Part shown: positions 52,097 through 61,716 of the stretch, one piece after another | How the letters are laid out: each line of letters begins with the position of its first letter | Numbering within the stretch: the stretch's first letter is position 1 | From: Symbiodinium natans | Taxonomy: Eukaryota > Sar > Dinophyceae > Suessiales > Symbiodiniaceae | Length of the DNA stretch: 64,000 bases | Direction of reading: 5' to 3' | Assembly: GCA_905221605.1 (NCBI GenBank) | Contig: CAJNDS010000001.1 | Location: 3,174,749-3,238,748 of the forward strand | Notes under the pieces: generated by a model | Databases searched by the model: none | Seen by the model: only the letters and a program-made list of their open reading frames with translations | Told to the model about the DNA's origin: nothing | Translations under genes and position numbers: made by a program

Positions 52097-52320
52097 TGGT
52101 AGCCCAGTGGTACCCTTTACTCTTTTTGGGGGTTCGGGGCTTCCGTTTGCAAGTAGCCAACCCTGAAAACAGGGTGCCCTTATTATGAGAATTCGGGAGT
52201 TTAGGAGAATAAGGGACCTCTAATATCGACCCCCAAATAGTAGGACTCCCTGAGAACAAGGACCTCCATTAAGGTTCCCCTAAATTGGAAAGCCCCCCCC
52301 CCCCCCCCCCCATATAGTCT
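52097..52320. mobile_element. Family A element followed by family C element
   Basis: GGTAGCCCAGTGGTACCC at 52097 and AGTAGCCAACCC...AGGGTGCCCTTATTATG to 52188 are family A; GGGAGTTTAGGAGAATAAGG through AAGGTTCCCCTAAATTGG with poly-C and CATATAG to 52318 are family C. Confidence 0.7.
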
Positions 52321-52412
52321 TCGTTACTTTATAGTCTTCGTTACTTGTCTACCAAACCCTAGCCCTAAACCCTAAACGCTAAACCCTAAACCCTAAACCC
52401 TAAACCCCACAG

Positions 52413-52510
52413 GTTTCCCGAAACTCCGGAAGACAGCGGTGAAGAGCTGGACGTCAGACGTACTGCTTCAGCTCCCGATCCAGATTCAACATGTCTTCCA
52501 TCCTTGACAA
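52413..52510 (+). CDS. Cysteine-finger gene exon 1 (of those seen)
   Basis: Acceptor AACCCCACAG, donor TTGACAA|GTTGCT (phase 1). Acidic and Ser/Pro-rich: FPETPEDSGEELDVRRTASA. CCCTAAA array upstream, TTTAGGG array downstream. Confidence 0.65.
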
Positions 52511-54572
52511 GTTGCTGGGCGCAGTCATAGGGTTGAGGGTTTAGGGTTTAGGGTTTAGGGTTTAGCTTTCAGGGTTTAGGGTTTTAGGGTTAGGCCCTTG
52601 GGATATGTGGTCTTTTCCCTTAAGCTGGGTTATGTTATGAATAGGATCGGATTCAGGATTCCTTTGGGATACTTCATCGTTCTCCTCACATTGGGTTGAA
52701 GAGGATCATATTCAGGAATTCCTTTGCGATAGCTCGTATATTCCCCTTCTTGGGTTCAAGAGGATCAGATTCAGGGATCTATTTTTCAGAGATTTTTGAA
52801 GGGGGACCCCCCCAAAGCCCCCAACCCCCAACCCCCCACCCTCTAACCCCGCAGGCAGGTCGGCGACGTGGAACGGGTCTTCGGATGGGCTCCTCACGCG
52901 CGAGGCACAGTCAGCTGCTCCTGAGGAGTGCCTTACCTGCGCTGTAGCGGCTGTAGCCTAAACCCTAAACCCAAAAACCCTAAACCCTAGACCCTGGACC
53001 CTAAAACACTAGACCCTAAACCCTGAACCCTGAACCTCAACCCGAAATTAGCCCTAGACCCTAGACCCTAATCCTTGAACCCTAGACTGCGCTGTTGCGC
53101 CTAGAGTTGGAAAATCGGAGTTACCCCTTTCCAAAACACGTCGGCCCCCCCCCCCCCCCGACAGCTAAGCTACTGTTTGCTTAAGCCCCCCCCCAAAAAA
53201 AAAACAACAAAAACAAATAAATAAATACATAGTCCAAGCAAAAACATGAAGCACTTTTTTCCTTTTAAAATTCAGATAAGGATTTCGTTTTGTGATTTTT
53301 GTGGGGGGCGTTCTTGGGCAAATGGTAGTGAGGCGTGCGAACGAGGAGCATGACGCCCAGTGGCAACTTCACATTCGGGGCCTTTGCAAGCCATGCCGCT
53401 TCTTGGTACTGTAGCCCCTTTAGGGGGGTTTAGGGTTTAGGGTTTAAGTGTTTAGGGCTTAGGGTTTAGGGTTTAGGGTTTAGGGGTTCTTGGTAGCCCT
53501 GTGGTACCCTCTTCCCTTTGTTGTTGGGGTTCACGGTTCCATGAAGAAAGTAACCAGCCCCCCAAGAAATGTTACTACCATATGGGGGCTCTACGAAAAT
53601 AGGGGACTCCAGGCTAGATTCCCAAATAGCAGGATTCCTGATAATCAGGACACCAATAAGGTACCCCTACCCGAAATGTTAGATGCCGTATTGTAGTAGG
53701 ACCCAAAAAGGGACGATTTTTTTGACAACCACCGTACCATCTTTTTTTGCTACAATACGGTTACTTGGGCTACATAGTAGGATTCCTTGACACCCAATAA
53801 GGTACCCCTTATTTCGGAAATCACCCGAAATCCTGAACCCCGAGCCCTAAACCGTAAACCCTTTACCCCAAGGCTTTTTTGCCTTGCATCCGGACAGCTG
53901 CGCGCGCGGAGCCCTCTGCACTTTTTGCCACCACTGCAGCTTTGAGAAGGCAAAAGAGAGCAAGAAGCAGGCAGGTTTAGGGTTTAGGGTTTAGGGTTTA
54001 GGGATTAGGGATTAGGGTTTAGGGTTTAGGGTTTAGGGTTTAGGGTTTAGGGGCTTTGAGTCCCTGGCCCCTAAACCCTACAATCACTAAGCCATGTTCA
54101 TCTCACTCTGCTGGTGTTGTTGCTCCACCGATGAGTCAGGGAGACATTTGCTGGTTCGTCTTCCTGATACCCTAAACCCTAAACCCTAAACCCTAAACCG
54201 TAAACCACTTAGCTCCGAGAAAACCCTAAACACTGTAGGCTTCCCGAAAACCTTGGCAGCCCCATGGTGCCTTTACCCAGATTTTCTTTTGGGTTCTGGG
54301 CTCTCCTAAAGACGTAGCCAACCCAAAAGAAGCGTACCCTGATCATGCGTAAGATGGTTAGGGTTTAGGGTTTAGGGTTTAGGGTTTAGGGTTTAGGGTT
54401 TAGGGTTTAGGGTTTAGGGTTTAGGGTTTAGGGTTTGGGGTTTAGGGTTTAGGGTTTAGGGTTCAGGCTTCAGGGTTTCGGGTTTCGGGCTTCCGGGGGA
54501 CCCTCACAATCCCTTCAGGCAAAGCGCTCGCGGAAGGCCGCTGCTGCAAAGAGTGACCGCGGTTCTACCTAA
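52413..54572 (+). CDS. Dinoflagellate-type cysteine-finger protein (C-x2-C ... C-x5-C-x2-C-x-x-C), five exons
   Basis: Exons 52413-52510, 52855-52927, 53333-53394, 53873-53970 and 54519-54569, with TAA at 54570-54572, join in frame. The chain reads FPETPEDSGEELDVRRTASA...STCLPSLT-S-RSATWNGSSDGLLTREAQ...EE-RANEEHDAQWQLHIRGLC KPC-FFALHPDSCARGALCTF CHHCSFEKAKESKKQ-AKRSRKAAAAKSDRGST. The block GLCKPC, FFALHPDSC, ARGALCTFCHHC matches a CCCH-like finger that I know from very many dinoflagellate proteins, in which CKPC and the later Cys/His would bind zinc; an RNA-binding role is only inferred. The basic tail fits nucleic-acid binding or nuclear import. Donors are GT, GT, GC and GC. The stop codon TAA falls inside CCTAAACCC, the first unit of an array, so an exon variant that continues (for example to 54719) is possible. 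The start is not identified. Confidence 0.78.
52855..52927 (+). CDS. Cysteine-finger gene exon 2
   Basis: Acceptor TAACCCCGCAG, donor CCTGAGGA|GTGCC (phase 2). RSATWNGSSDGLLTREAQSA. CCCTAAA-type units follow downstream (52957-53095). Confidence 0.65.
53170..53330. mobile_element. Family D TIR element adjoining the acceptor of the finger exon
   Basis: CTACTGTTTGCTTAAGCCCC and GTTCTTGGGCAAATGGTAG are inverted; C9 A10 at the left. The exon acceptor GTGAG lies at 53328-53332, so the element's end forms the 3' splice site. Confidence 0.8.
53333..53394 (+). CDS. Cysteine-finger gene exon 3, HIRGLCKPC
   Basis: RANEEHDAQWQLHIRGLCKP plus the T of TGC; donor AAGCCAT|GCCGC (GC). Splicing to 53873 gives CKPCFFALHPDSC. 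Confidence 0.8.
53489..53872. mobile_element. Intron holding family A and two family C elements
   Basis: Family A: GGTAGCCCTGTGGTACCC to AAGTAACCAGCCC, 53494-53565. Family C: CATATGGGGGCTCTACGAAA, TAGGGGAC at 53578 through GGTACCCCTACCCGAAATG to 53680, and CATAGTAGGATTCC through GGTACCCCTTATTTCGGAAA, 53773-53825. ACAATACGG/CCGTATTGT-type inverted sequence (53688-53700 and 53750-53760) lies between them. Confidence 0.65.
53873..53970 (+). CDS. Cysteine-finger gene exon 4, FFALHPDSCARGALCTFCHH
   Basis: Acceptor TTTACCCCAAG; donor AAGAAGCAG|GCAGG (GC, phase 0). It contains SC, LC, FCHHC and the charged EKAKESKKQ. A TTTAGGG array starts at 53975. Confidence 0.85.
54246..54350. mobile_element. 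Family A element
   Basis: CTTGGCAGCCCCATGGTGCC at the left; GACGTAGCCAACCC and AAGCGTACCCTGATCATG at the right. Confidence 0.6.
54357..54490 (+). repeat. TTTAGGG array with TTTCGGG end
   Basis: About 17 units; ends CGGGCTTCCGGGG. Confidence 0.95.
54519..54569 (+). CDS. Cysteine-finger gene exon 5, basic tail AKRSRKAAAAKSDRGST
   Basis: Acceptor AATCCCTTCAG (54518), phase 0; stop TAA overlaps the CCCTAAA array at 54568-54645. Confidence 0.6.
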
Positions 54573-54718
54573 ACCCTAAACCCTAAACCCTAAACCCTAA
54601 ACCCTAAACCCTAAACCCTAAACCCTAAACCCTAAACCCTAAACCTGCGGCCTCGGCCGAGCAGGGGCTGCCCTGCTAATACTCAATCCATATTCAATTT
54701 TTTCTCGCCCATGCGCAG

Positions 54719-54757
54719 GCCGCGTCAGTAGTGCAGCTGACAGACTATGCTACAGAA
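54719..54757 (+). CDS. Exon island, AASVVQLTDYATE
   Basis: A pyrimidine tract TTTTTTCTCGCCCATGCGCAG is a good acceptor; AASVVQLTDYATE follows, up to a poly-G run and a family C element. It may be an alternative last exon of the finger gene. Confidence 0.45.
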
Positions 54758-54764
54758 GTGGGGG

Positions 54765-54870
54765 GGGGGTTTACGAAAATAGGGGAGCCCTAATATAGAT
54801 CCCCAAACAGTAGAGGCTTTTCCTCTTTTTTTCAGAAAAATAACCCAAGAAGGTACCCCCCCAAAAATGC
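54765..54870. mobile_element. Family C TIR element
   Basis: GGGGTTTACGAAAATAGGGG at the left, AATATAGATCCCC and AACAGTAG inside, AGAAGGTACCCCCCC at the right. Confidence 0.65.
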
Positions 54871-55790
54871 CTGTTGCGCTTGAGTGTCTCGTCGGAAGTT
54901 GGCGCCAGGGGGGGCATCATGCCTTCCATGCCTATGTCTCCATAGGGAACGCCTTCAGAAGAAACGTTGTGTATCAATCATACACTCGCTGATGACGCTT
55001 GACTCGGGCCAACTGTGTTGCAGAATTGGTTTAGGGTTTCGGGTTTAGGGTTTAGGGGCTTGACCATGATCTCGGTACAAGTATGCTGAGTACTCCTCTC
55101 CCAGAAGGTCCGATCAACCGCCGCTGCCACACGATGCAAGCATGAAATACTGTACAGAACACATGCTTGGCTGAACGAAGCGCCTGACAGCTAACTCACG
55201 CCCGTTCGCTCCTTACACGCGTGCACAGGGGAGCTACGCTCCCTTGGCAAGCGGGTGTATTTGTAAAGTTCAGCTCGCTGTTGGCTGGGTAGAATGTGGA
55301 ACTCGACACGAGTGTCAAGCTCGATGCGAGTCTCTGGCATCTCAGATACCAGCTGCACCCGGCCCAGAATTTTTTAAGGGCTGCCGAGAAGAATCTTATG
55401 GCTTGTCGGCTGCTCTGGGCAAGAAATGCAAGGCGCCCTGCCGTTTCACAGATCATTTCGTGGTTCGCAGACACAACGACTCCCCTCAGCGCTTCGGGCT
55501 TTTTTGAACTGGTGGGGTCCACCTGGCTTCTAGCTAGGTCGGCGGTGCAACTCCCAACAGTACTCCCAGGTCTCAGATCACCCTAAGCCTGAGGCCTGAA
55601 ACCCTAAACCCTAAAGCCTAAACCCTAAAGAGCCGCTTAGCAGCCGAGCCAGGCCCAGATGGGCCCAGAATTATTTTTCAAGAAGCTGCCGCAAAGTGAG
55701 TTTCAACACGGCTGGGTTGTATCCAGACGTCGATCTTGGGCAGACGTGCGAGTCGTCTCACCCTTTCATTGCATTCACTACGAATTGCAC
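54871..55790 (+). other. Unique DNA with open frames on both strands, unresolved
   Basis: 55196-55522 is open on the minus strand (FFSAALKKFWAGCSWYLRCQ) and on the plus strand (CICKVQLAVGWVECGTRHEC, QARCESLASQIPAAPGPEFF). Neither has splice or family support that decides. CCCTAAA units at 55597-55630. Confidence 0.3.
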
Positions 55791-55796
55791 CGAATT

Positions 55797-55805
55797 GCCC
55801 CCCCG

Positions 55806-55840
<35 letters not shown>

Positions 55841-55943
55841 AAAAAAAGAGAGTAAATACATGAATAAAAAATATGTTCTTCCTTATAAGGTAGTATAGTA
55901 TAGTTATTGATTTGTTTTTGGGGGGCTCTTGAGCAAGTAGTAG
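55797..55943. mobile_element. Family D element with long poly-C arm
   Basis: A poly-C run of about 40 followed by A9 at the left; right end GGGGGGCTCTTGAGCAAG, TAGTAG. The left TIR is lost or replaced by the homopolymer. Confidence 0.65.
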
Positions 55944-56055
55944 TTCACGTTTGGGTCCATCCTTGGGTTATTTTATATGACAAGAGACTCTAGCTCACTG
56001 GATGCTACTGCGGATCATTCTGGGAGGACCTCTGAGAGGACCATGTTCTGGACTG

Positions 56056-56138
56056 TCGGTTTAGGGTTTAGGGGTTTAGGGTTTAGGGTTTAGGGTTTAG
56101 GGTTTAGGGTTTAGGGTTTAGGGTTTAGGGTTTAGGGT
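56056..56138 (+). repeat. TTTAGGG array
   Basis: About 12 units beginning CTGTCG|GTTTAGGG. Confidence 0.95.
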
Positions 56139-56142
56139 CCAG

Positions 56143-56275
56143 ACGTCGGAGGAGTTTCATGCGTCGCTGCCGCGAAAAGAGTGCAAGACGAGATCTGCCA
56201 CGCACCATGTCACCCCACGCCTGACGAAGCCAACAAAGCCTTGCCAAAGCAGCAGGCTCCTCCCACGGACAGCCC
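56143..56275 (+). CDS. Exon island, TSEEFHASLPRKECKTRSAT
   Basis: Acceptor GGGTCCAG inside the array edge; the frame reads TSEEFHASLPRKECKTRSAT, HHVTPRLTKPTKPCQSSRLL, PRTA. Here TTTAGGG lies 5' and CCCTAAA 3', the reverse of the usual layout. Family unknown. Confidence 0.4.
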
Positions 56276-56460
56276 GAAACCCCAAACCCTGAACCCTAAA
56301 CCCACTGAACCCTAAACCCTGAACCCTAAACCCTAAACCCTAAACCCTGAACCCTATGCCACAACTCTTTCAGTGCATGCCTTGTCTCCGAGCCACTCAA
56401 CAGAACCACAGGCCTCTTGTGAGCCATTGTGCAGCTCCTTAAAGCTCTGAACGGTAGCGA

Positions 56461-56640
56461 CTATACATACATATATATATATATATGTATATAGATACAT
56501 ACATATAGATACATACATATATATATATATATTTATCCATATACATATATACACATACATACATATGTATGTATATATATATACATACATACATACATAC
56601 ATACATACATGTGGGCGGGGGGGGGGGGGGGGGGGGGGGG
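56461..56640 (+). repeat. ACAT/TA microsatellite and poly-G
   Basis: ATACATACATATATAT runs and ACAT units to 56611, then a mostly poly-G tract to 56640. Confidence 0.95.
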
Positions 56641-56645
56641 CGGCT

Positions 56646-56757
56646 CTAAACCCTAAACCCTAAACCCTAAACCCTAAACCCTAAACCCTAAACCCTAAAC
56701 CCTAAACCCTAAACCCTAAACCCTAAACCCTATTTCGGTGGGCTCTTAAGCAAGTGG
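56646..56757 (+). repeat. CCCTAAA array ending in a family D right TIR
   Basis: About 12 units to 56730, then GGGCTCTTAAGCAAGTGGTAG. Together with 49758-50004 this is the second family D element with a telomere array against its right TIR. Confidence 0.8.
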
Positions 56758-56773
56758 TAGCTGTCTGGCTGAG

Positions 56774-56818
56774 GCAGCCGGCTCTTTGAGGAAGCGGAGG
56801 CAAGCCTCCAGGGCCAAG
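56774..56818 (+). CDS. Exon island, SRLFEEAEASLQGQ
   Basis: Between GGCTGAG and GGTTTAGGG. SRLFEEAEASLQGQ is the more protein-like frame; AAGSLRKRRQASRAK is also open. The acceptor lies just downstream of a family D right end, as at 53330. Confidence 0.4.
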
Positions 56819-56842
56819 GGTTTAGGGTTTAGGGTTTAGGGT

Positions 56843-56895
<53 letters not shown>

Positions 56896-56898
56896 GGC
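56819..56898 (+). repeat. TTTAGGG then a uniform TTGAGGG block
   Basis: Three TTTAGGG units then nine TTGAGGG units. Confidence 0.95.
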
Positions 56899-58580
56899 TT
56901 GCCTGAACCCTTGGGCTTAGCGAAGCTTTTTCGAACTCCCTTTGAGCCGTAGGGCCCAAACCCTGAACCCTAAACCCTACTTTCAAGGGTTTAGGGTCTG
57001 GGGTCTACGCAGCATACTGCCAAGTACTTGGGTCCCTGATTCCTGAATCTTACATACCCAGAAGAACCTGCTTTGTGAGGGCAGACCACATGAGCAATCG
57101 AACCAAAATGATCCAAGATAATTCCTTTGCTTAGAATCAAGGCAGGCAGGGCAAATGAGCGTTCATTCCATTGTTAAACCTTCGAGTCTTGCGATCCTTA
57201 CGGTGATGGCTCCGAAGCTCCTCGGTCCCGAAATGGCAAAAGGCAGCATCTTGTTCAGGAACGCTTCTCAATTAATACGGAAAACGCCTGGGGGCAAGCC
57301 CGAAATCTGGGTTTTCTTTTAGTTTTTTAAGTGCACCCTTGTTTTTCCCTAGGTTACTCCTGGGTCTAAGAAGGTAATGTCTCGACATGTTGGTGCCTTT
57401 ATGGGTAACCTTTGATACTTGGGGGCCGGGTCATACAAGTAACCCCAGGGGCCATAATGTAGAGAGCCCACCAGAATAACCCAAAACACCTTCAATAGTA
57501 GACCGCTGGGCTAATCCCTAACCCCTGAAAACCCAACCCTTAAACCCTCCCCCCCTTCTTGCTTGCAGCAAGCAAAAACTCCCTCTCAGACCGAAGTCAC
57601 CGTTACTTCTCGAAATTACCCGAAGGGTCCCCATGTACCTAAATGGGGACTACTTGGGCCTTAAAGTACCTGTTATTTAGCGACTCTAGGGCACAAGTAC
57701 ATACTAACAAGGTACATGCTAAACCCTAAAACCCAAACCCCAAACCCCAAACCCTAAACCCTAAACCCTAAACCCTAAACCCTAAACCCTAAACCCCATG
57801 GACCCTTAGGGTTACCGTCTAGCTGGGACCCTGGGATGCTTCGTGTTTCCCCCACTGTTGACACTCTTGGGCTCAAGAGGATCCTGCTGAAGAATATCGC
57901 TCAGAGGATATATATATATATATAAATGGAGATACATAGGGCTTAGGGTTTAGGGTTTAGGGTTTAGGGTGTCTCAATGAGTGGGCGCGCTGGTGCTGAA
58001 ATCAAAGGTTTGGGCTTTCGCCATTTCTAATGTTGGGCTTAGATGTCCATCATTCGAGGGCTTCTGGGAGGGCCAAAAAGTCAAAGGTTTGGGATTGGGT
58101 TGGCTGCCGCCTTCGTCCTTGGTGATGCTGCGTCTTGCTTGACCCCCTCATTTGGGGTGTTTTTGGCTGGAATCAGTGTAGGCTCGGTTTTGATCAAAAA
58201 TGCCGAAAACGAGAGCCCACCCAGAACCGTCGCTTGAGTACTAAAAAATCGCATTTTTAACTGGGGCCCGGGCCGATCCTGGGGTCCCCCTCATTTGGGG
58301 TGTTTTTGGGGGCAAACTTTCCCCTTCAAGGGGGGTCGGAGTTTTGAGCAAGGAGGGTCTCTCAACACTAAATTGCTTCCCAAATACGAAAAGGTCGCCG
58401 GGGTCCGGTGACCCTTTGAAGGTCCCTTAGAAAAGCTGGCCTCCCAGGCAGGGGCTTCCCAGGCAGGGGCCTCCCAGGCAAGGGGCCCTGTCAGGCAGGG
58501 GCCTTCCAGGCAGTCTTAGGCAGGGGCAGGGCCTTCGGTGCGTTCGCCCTGCTCGACGGCCCCGGGCTCACTCAGTTTAG
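56899..58580 (+). other. Mostly unique DNA, no firm gene
   Basis: A family A remnant lies at 57300-57370 and a family of GCAGGGGCCTCCCAGGCAG tandem units at 58442-58530. CCCTAAA with CCCCAAA at 57718-57797, TTTAGGG at 57942-57970. A 64-residue plus frame at 58043-58237 (LGGPKSQRFGIGLAAAFVLG) is hydrophobic but unsupported; GACCCCCTCATTTGGGGTGT at 58141 recurs at 58286, arguing for repeat DNA. Confidence 0.4.
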
Positions 58581-59100
58581 GGTTTAGGGTTTAGGGTTTA
58601 GGGTTTGGGGTATGTTCGTTTGTATTTATACTAAATATTTTATTTATATTTGTTTTATTCATTTGTATACCTGTCTTGGGGGGACTCAGAGGATATTGGT
58701 GTGCTTTTGTCTCCGAAAATAGGGGTACCCCTTCTGGAGCTGTTGTTCCTTTGTATATATTGTTTTTTTTTTTTTTTTTTTTTTTTTTGGGGGGGGGGGG
58801 GGGGGGCGGGGAGTACGAGGACCCCTACTTTGGGGAATGTCCAGCTCTGGCAACCAGTATACTTCTGCTCTTTTGGCATCCTTACGTGTGTGTTCGGGTT
58901 TAGGGTTTAGGGTTTAGGGTTAGGGTTTAGGGTTTAGGGTTTAGGGTTTAGGGTTTAGGGTTTAGGGTTCAGGGTTCAGGGTTCAGGGGTAGAGATTCTC
59001 ATAGGGTATTAGAATACCTACGAAGGAGCTGTTAGTGTAAGGCGACCCCAACCTAAGCCCTAAGCCCTAAACCCTAAACCCTAAGCCCCAAACTCAACAG
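58581..59100 (+). repeat. TTTAGGG arrays, poly-T/poly-G junction, short C-strand units
   Basis: Arrays 58575-58608 and 58898-58990; T26 then G about 17 at 58764-58807; CCCTAAA variants 59053-59095. Confidence 0.8.
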
Positions 59101-59163
59101 CATCTCAGAGGTCCCAGACGCAGCTGGCTGCAAAGGTGCGGAATGTGTGTCGCATACGAAGTG
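59101..59163 (+). CDS. Weak exon candidate
   Basis: After AACTCAACAG two frames are open: SQRSQTQLAAKVRNVCRIRS or ISEVPDAAGCKGAECVSHTK. CCCTAAA on both sides. Confidence 0.3.
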
Positions 59164-59680
59164 GCTAAACCCTAAACGCTCAACCCTAAACCCGAAGCCC
59201 GAAACCCGAAACCCTAAACCCTAAACCCTAAACCCTAAACCCTAAACCCTAAACCCTGACCCTTTTTTGCTCCTATTTGCCGGGGAATGGGGTGATCTCA
59301 TAGGGTTGCAAATGTCTCGGGCTTTTGCTGAGGAGATTCGATGAGCAACCCTAAGCCACCACTCCGGCTTCGTCAACGGTAGGGTTCAGGGCTTTGGAGG
59401 GGTGGCCATGGTTTTCACCTTACTTAGGGTGCTTCTTACCCTGCTTAGAAGTACCCATGAACCTCCAAGTAGGTTTTACAACGTTGTCGTAGCTTGTAAA
59501 GGTGACGGTTGACAGGGACAGCTGCTTTTTGCTCTAGCCCCCCTTCATTTGCAAGGTGCAACGCCTTTTCGCCAAAACGGTCTGAGAACGGGGTCCTGGC
59601 TACCATTCAAATCCTGCCCCTCTGTGCCTTCCTTAGGCTACAACCCAAAGCCAACAGCCTCCTGAGCCCAAACATAGGGG
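59164..59680 (+). other. Array and unique DNA with a family B end
   Basis: CCCTAAA/CCCGAAA 59165-59260. Family B right end AAGTACCCATGAACCTCC, AAGTAG at 59450-59473. Confidence 0.5.
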
Positions 59681-59810
59681 TCGGAATAATTGGTAACAGT
59701 GTTCCCTTATGGTCCCTTTTATAAATAAATAAATATATAGATATATACAAATATATATACTATAACCAGCCCCCAAAATCCTATTCTAATGATTAAGGCC
59801 CCTACGCCTC
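59680..59810. mobile_element. Family E TIR element
   Basis: CATAGGGGTCGGAATAATTG and GTTCCCTTATGGTCCC at the left; ATGATTAAGGCCCCTACG at the right; AT microsatellite inside. Confidence 0.75.
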
Positions 59811-60149
59811 AAGGGACGTAGGGATAGTCGGCTGGAAGTGACCACGCCCGGAGGCCCAGAGCTCACCAGCTGACCTCTTTGCCCACCCCAGGCGGGATTT
59901 TCGCTACACCCGAAACCCTAAACCCTAAACCCTAACCCCTAAGCCCCTTGAGTGGGTTAGGGATGGCCTTGTTCCCTGTCTACCTCTAGGGTGTTAGGCT
60001 CCCTTCAGAAACCCCATTGTGCAAGAAAGGTGGTGCTCATTTCACGGGTCCGACACAGGGTAACCTCGATCCTGACTTCCGCCAAAAGTTTTTGCGGTTT
60101 AGGGTTGAGGGTTTGAGTTGGCGTTGGGTTTTAGGTCGGCTTTTGAGAT

Positions 60150-60372
60150 ATTCTGTGTCTTCCCTGATTGGGGTTTAAGAGGATTATGCTTAGGAATATG
60201 CCGGTTTTCAGGCCCATGCGGCTGTCTTGAAGGTGTGTTGATTAGACGCGAATTCAGGTTTTTACGTGTGAACATAGGGTCGGAATAATTACGAATAGTA
60301 TTCCCTTATGGTCCCTCTATAGATATGCGATTAACCCCCCAAACCCTGTTCCAATTATTAAGGCCGCTATAT
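60150..60372. mobile_element. Family G-like fragment and family E TIR element
   Basis: TGGGGTTTAAGAGGATTATG at 60170 resembles TGGGTTGAAGAGGATCATAT at 52691 and TGGGCTCAAGAGGATCCTGC at 57868. Family E at 60280-60372: ACATAGGGTCGGAATAATTA and CAATTATTAAGGCCGC. Confidence 0.6.
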
Positions 60373-60534
60373 TGGGTCTTTCGGCTTTTCTCGTTGTTTT
60401 TGCTTAGGCTTGGCGATTACTTGCACATGGATGCAGCACGTGAGCCGGTTCCACACTTTAGGGCTGCGTTGGTGTGTTGGAGGGCGAGACGATGCTGACA
60501 AAGCGCAGGTTAGAGCGAGCATCGAAGTGTTGAT

Positions 60535-61075
60535 AACCCCTAAACCCTGAAACCCTTAAACCCCATCTCCTCTAAAGCCCCTAAACCCCCTAAACCCCCT
60601 TAAGCATGAAACCCTTAACCCTAAACCCTAACCCCTAAACCCTACACCCTACCCCCTAACCCCTAACCCCTAACCCCTAAACCCTAAACCCTAACCCCTC
60701 CACCCACAACTGCAAGGGACCCGTTTTTCAGGCCTGAGGTCAGCTTCGTGCCATGCGGTTCCCGGAGTCCTTGCACCCCTAAACCCTAAACCCGAAACCC
60801 TAAACCCTAAACCCTAAACCCTAAACCCTAAACCCTAAACCCTAAACCCTAAACCCTGGCTCCAGGAGTCCGCCGCCGACCTCCATATACGGCAAGATCT
60901 ACGTGGGTGTTCCCCCACAGGCTGCATGCCCTGACTCTTGAGGGGGCTGAGGATTTTAGAGGAGGCCCTGAAGCCTAAACCCTAAACCCTAAACCCTAAA
61001 CCCTAAACCCTAAACCCTAAACCCTAAACCCTAAACCCTAAACCCTAAACCCTAAACCCTAAACCCTAGACGGGC
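60535..61075 (+). repeat. CCCTAAA/CCCCTAA fields and two clean arrays
   Basis: Mixed variants 60535-60705, clean CCCTAAA 60778-60856 and 60971-61068. Islands at 60706-60777 and 60857-60970 carry acceptors (TTTTTCAG, GGCTCCAG) and may be exons; the second reads ESAADLHIRQDLR before GT. Confidence 0.7.
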
Positions 61076-61700
61076 TTAGAGTTTAGGTCTTTGGTTTCAT
61101 GTCGCTGAAGAGCGAGTCGGACGGAACCTGCCCAAGGCCACAAGTTATGGCATGGGTTGAGTGTTTACAGGGTTTAAAGGGTTTTTTGGGGTTTTTAGGG
61201 TTTTACAGGGTTTGGGGTGCAGGGTTTACAGCATATTTTTGTTTAGGGTTTCTAGCTTTTTTGTGTTTATAGGGTTTACAGGGCTCTTTAGGGTTTATAG
61301 GTTTTTTTAGGGTATATAGGATTGATAGGGTTTCTAGGCTGTACATGGTTTGTAGGGTTCTAGGGTTTGGGGGGTTTTCGGTATTCCGTTGTCAAGCCTC
61401 AATCTGTGACGGCAGGAGTTCTTGGTAGTCTTTGACACCAGCAGCGGCAATGTTATCCTCCCGGCGAGGACTGTTGATATGAGAATCCTGGCAACATGGG
61501 CTAGGGGCTTAGGGTATAGTTTAGGTTCTAGGGTTTAGGGTCTAACCAGGGTTTGGGGCTTAGGGCTTAGAAGTTTAGAGTAATGTTGCACCCGCAATAT
61601 TCTAGGGGGACGCTATTACGAAAAGTTTTTCGGCTATTCAGGATCTTGGCCCTCTGTTTTGGGGGTCCGCTATAATGAAAAGATTTCGGGCCGTGACTGT
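61076..61700 (+). other. Degenerate G-strand repeats, no gene
   Basis: Loose GGGTTTACAGG and AGGGTTTATAGG units at 61160-61380, then unique DNA. Confidence 0.5.
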
Positions 61701-61716
61701 TTTTTTTAAGGGTGTC

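Noticed and set aside
58043..58237. Small hydrophobic plus-strand protein
   Set aside because: Part of its sequence (CCCCCTCATTTGGGGTGTTTTT) recurs at 58286, so it is likely repeat DNA; no splice or family support.
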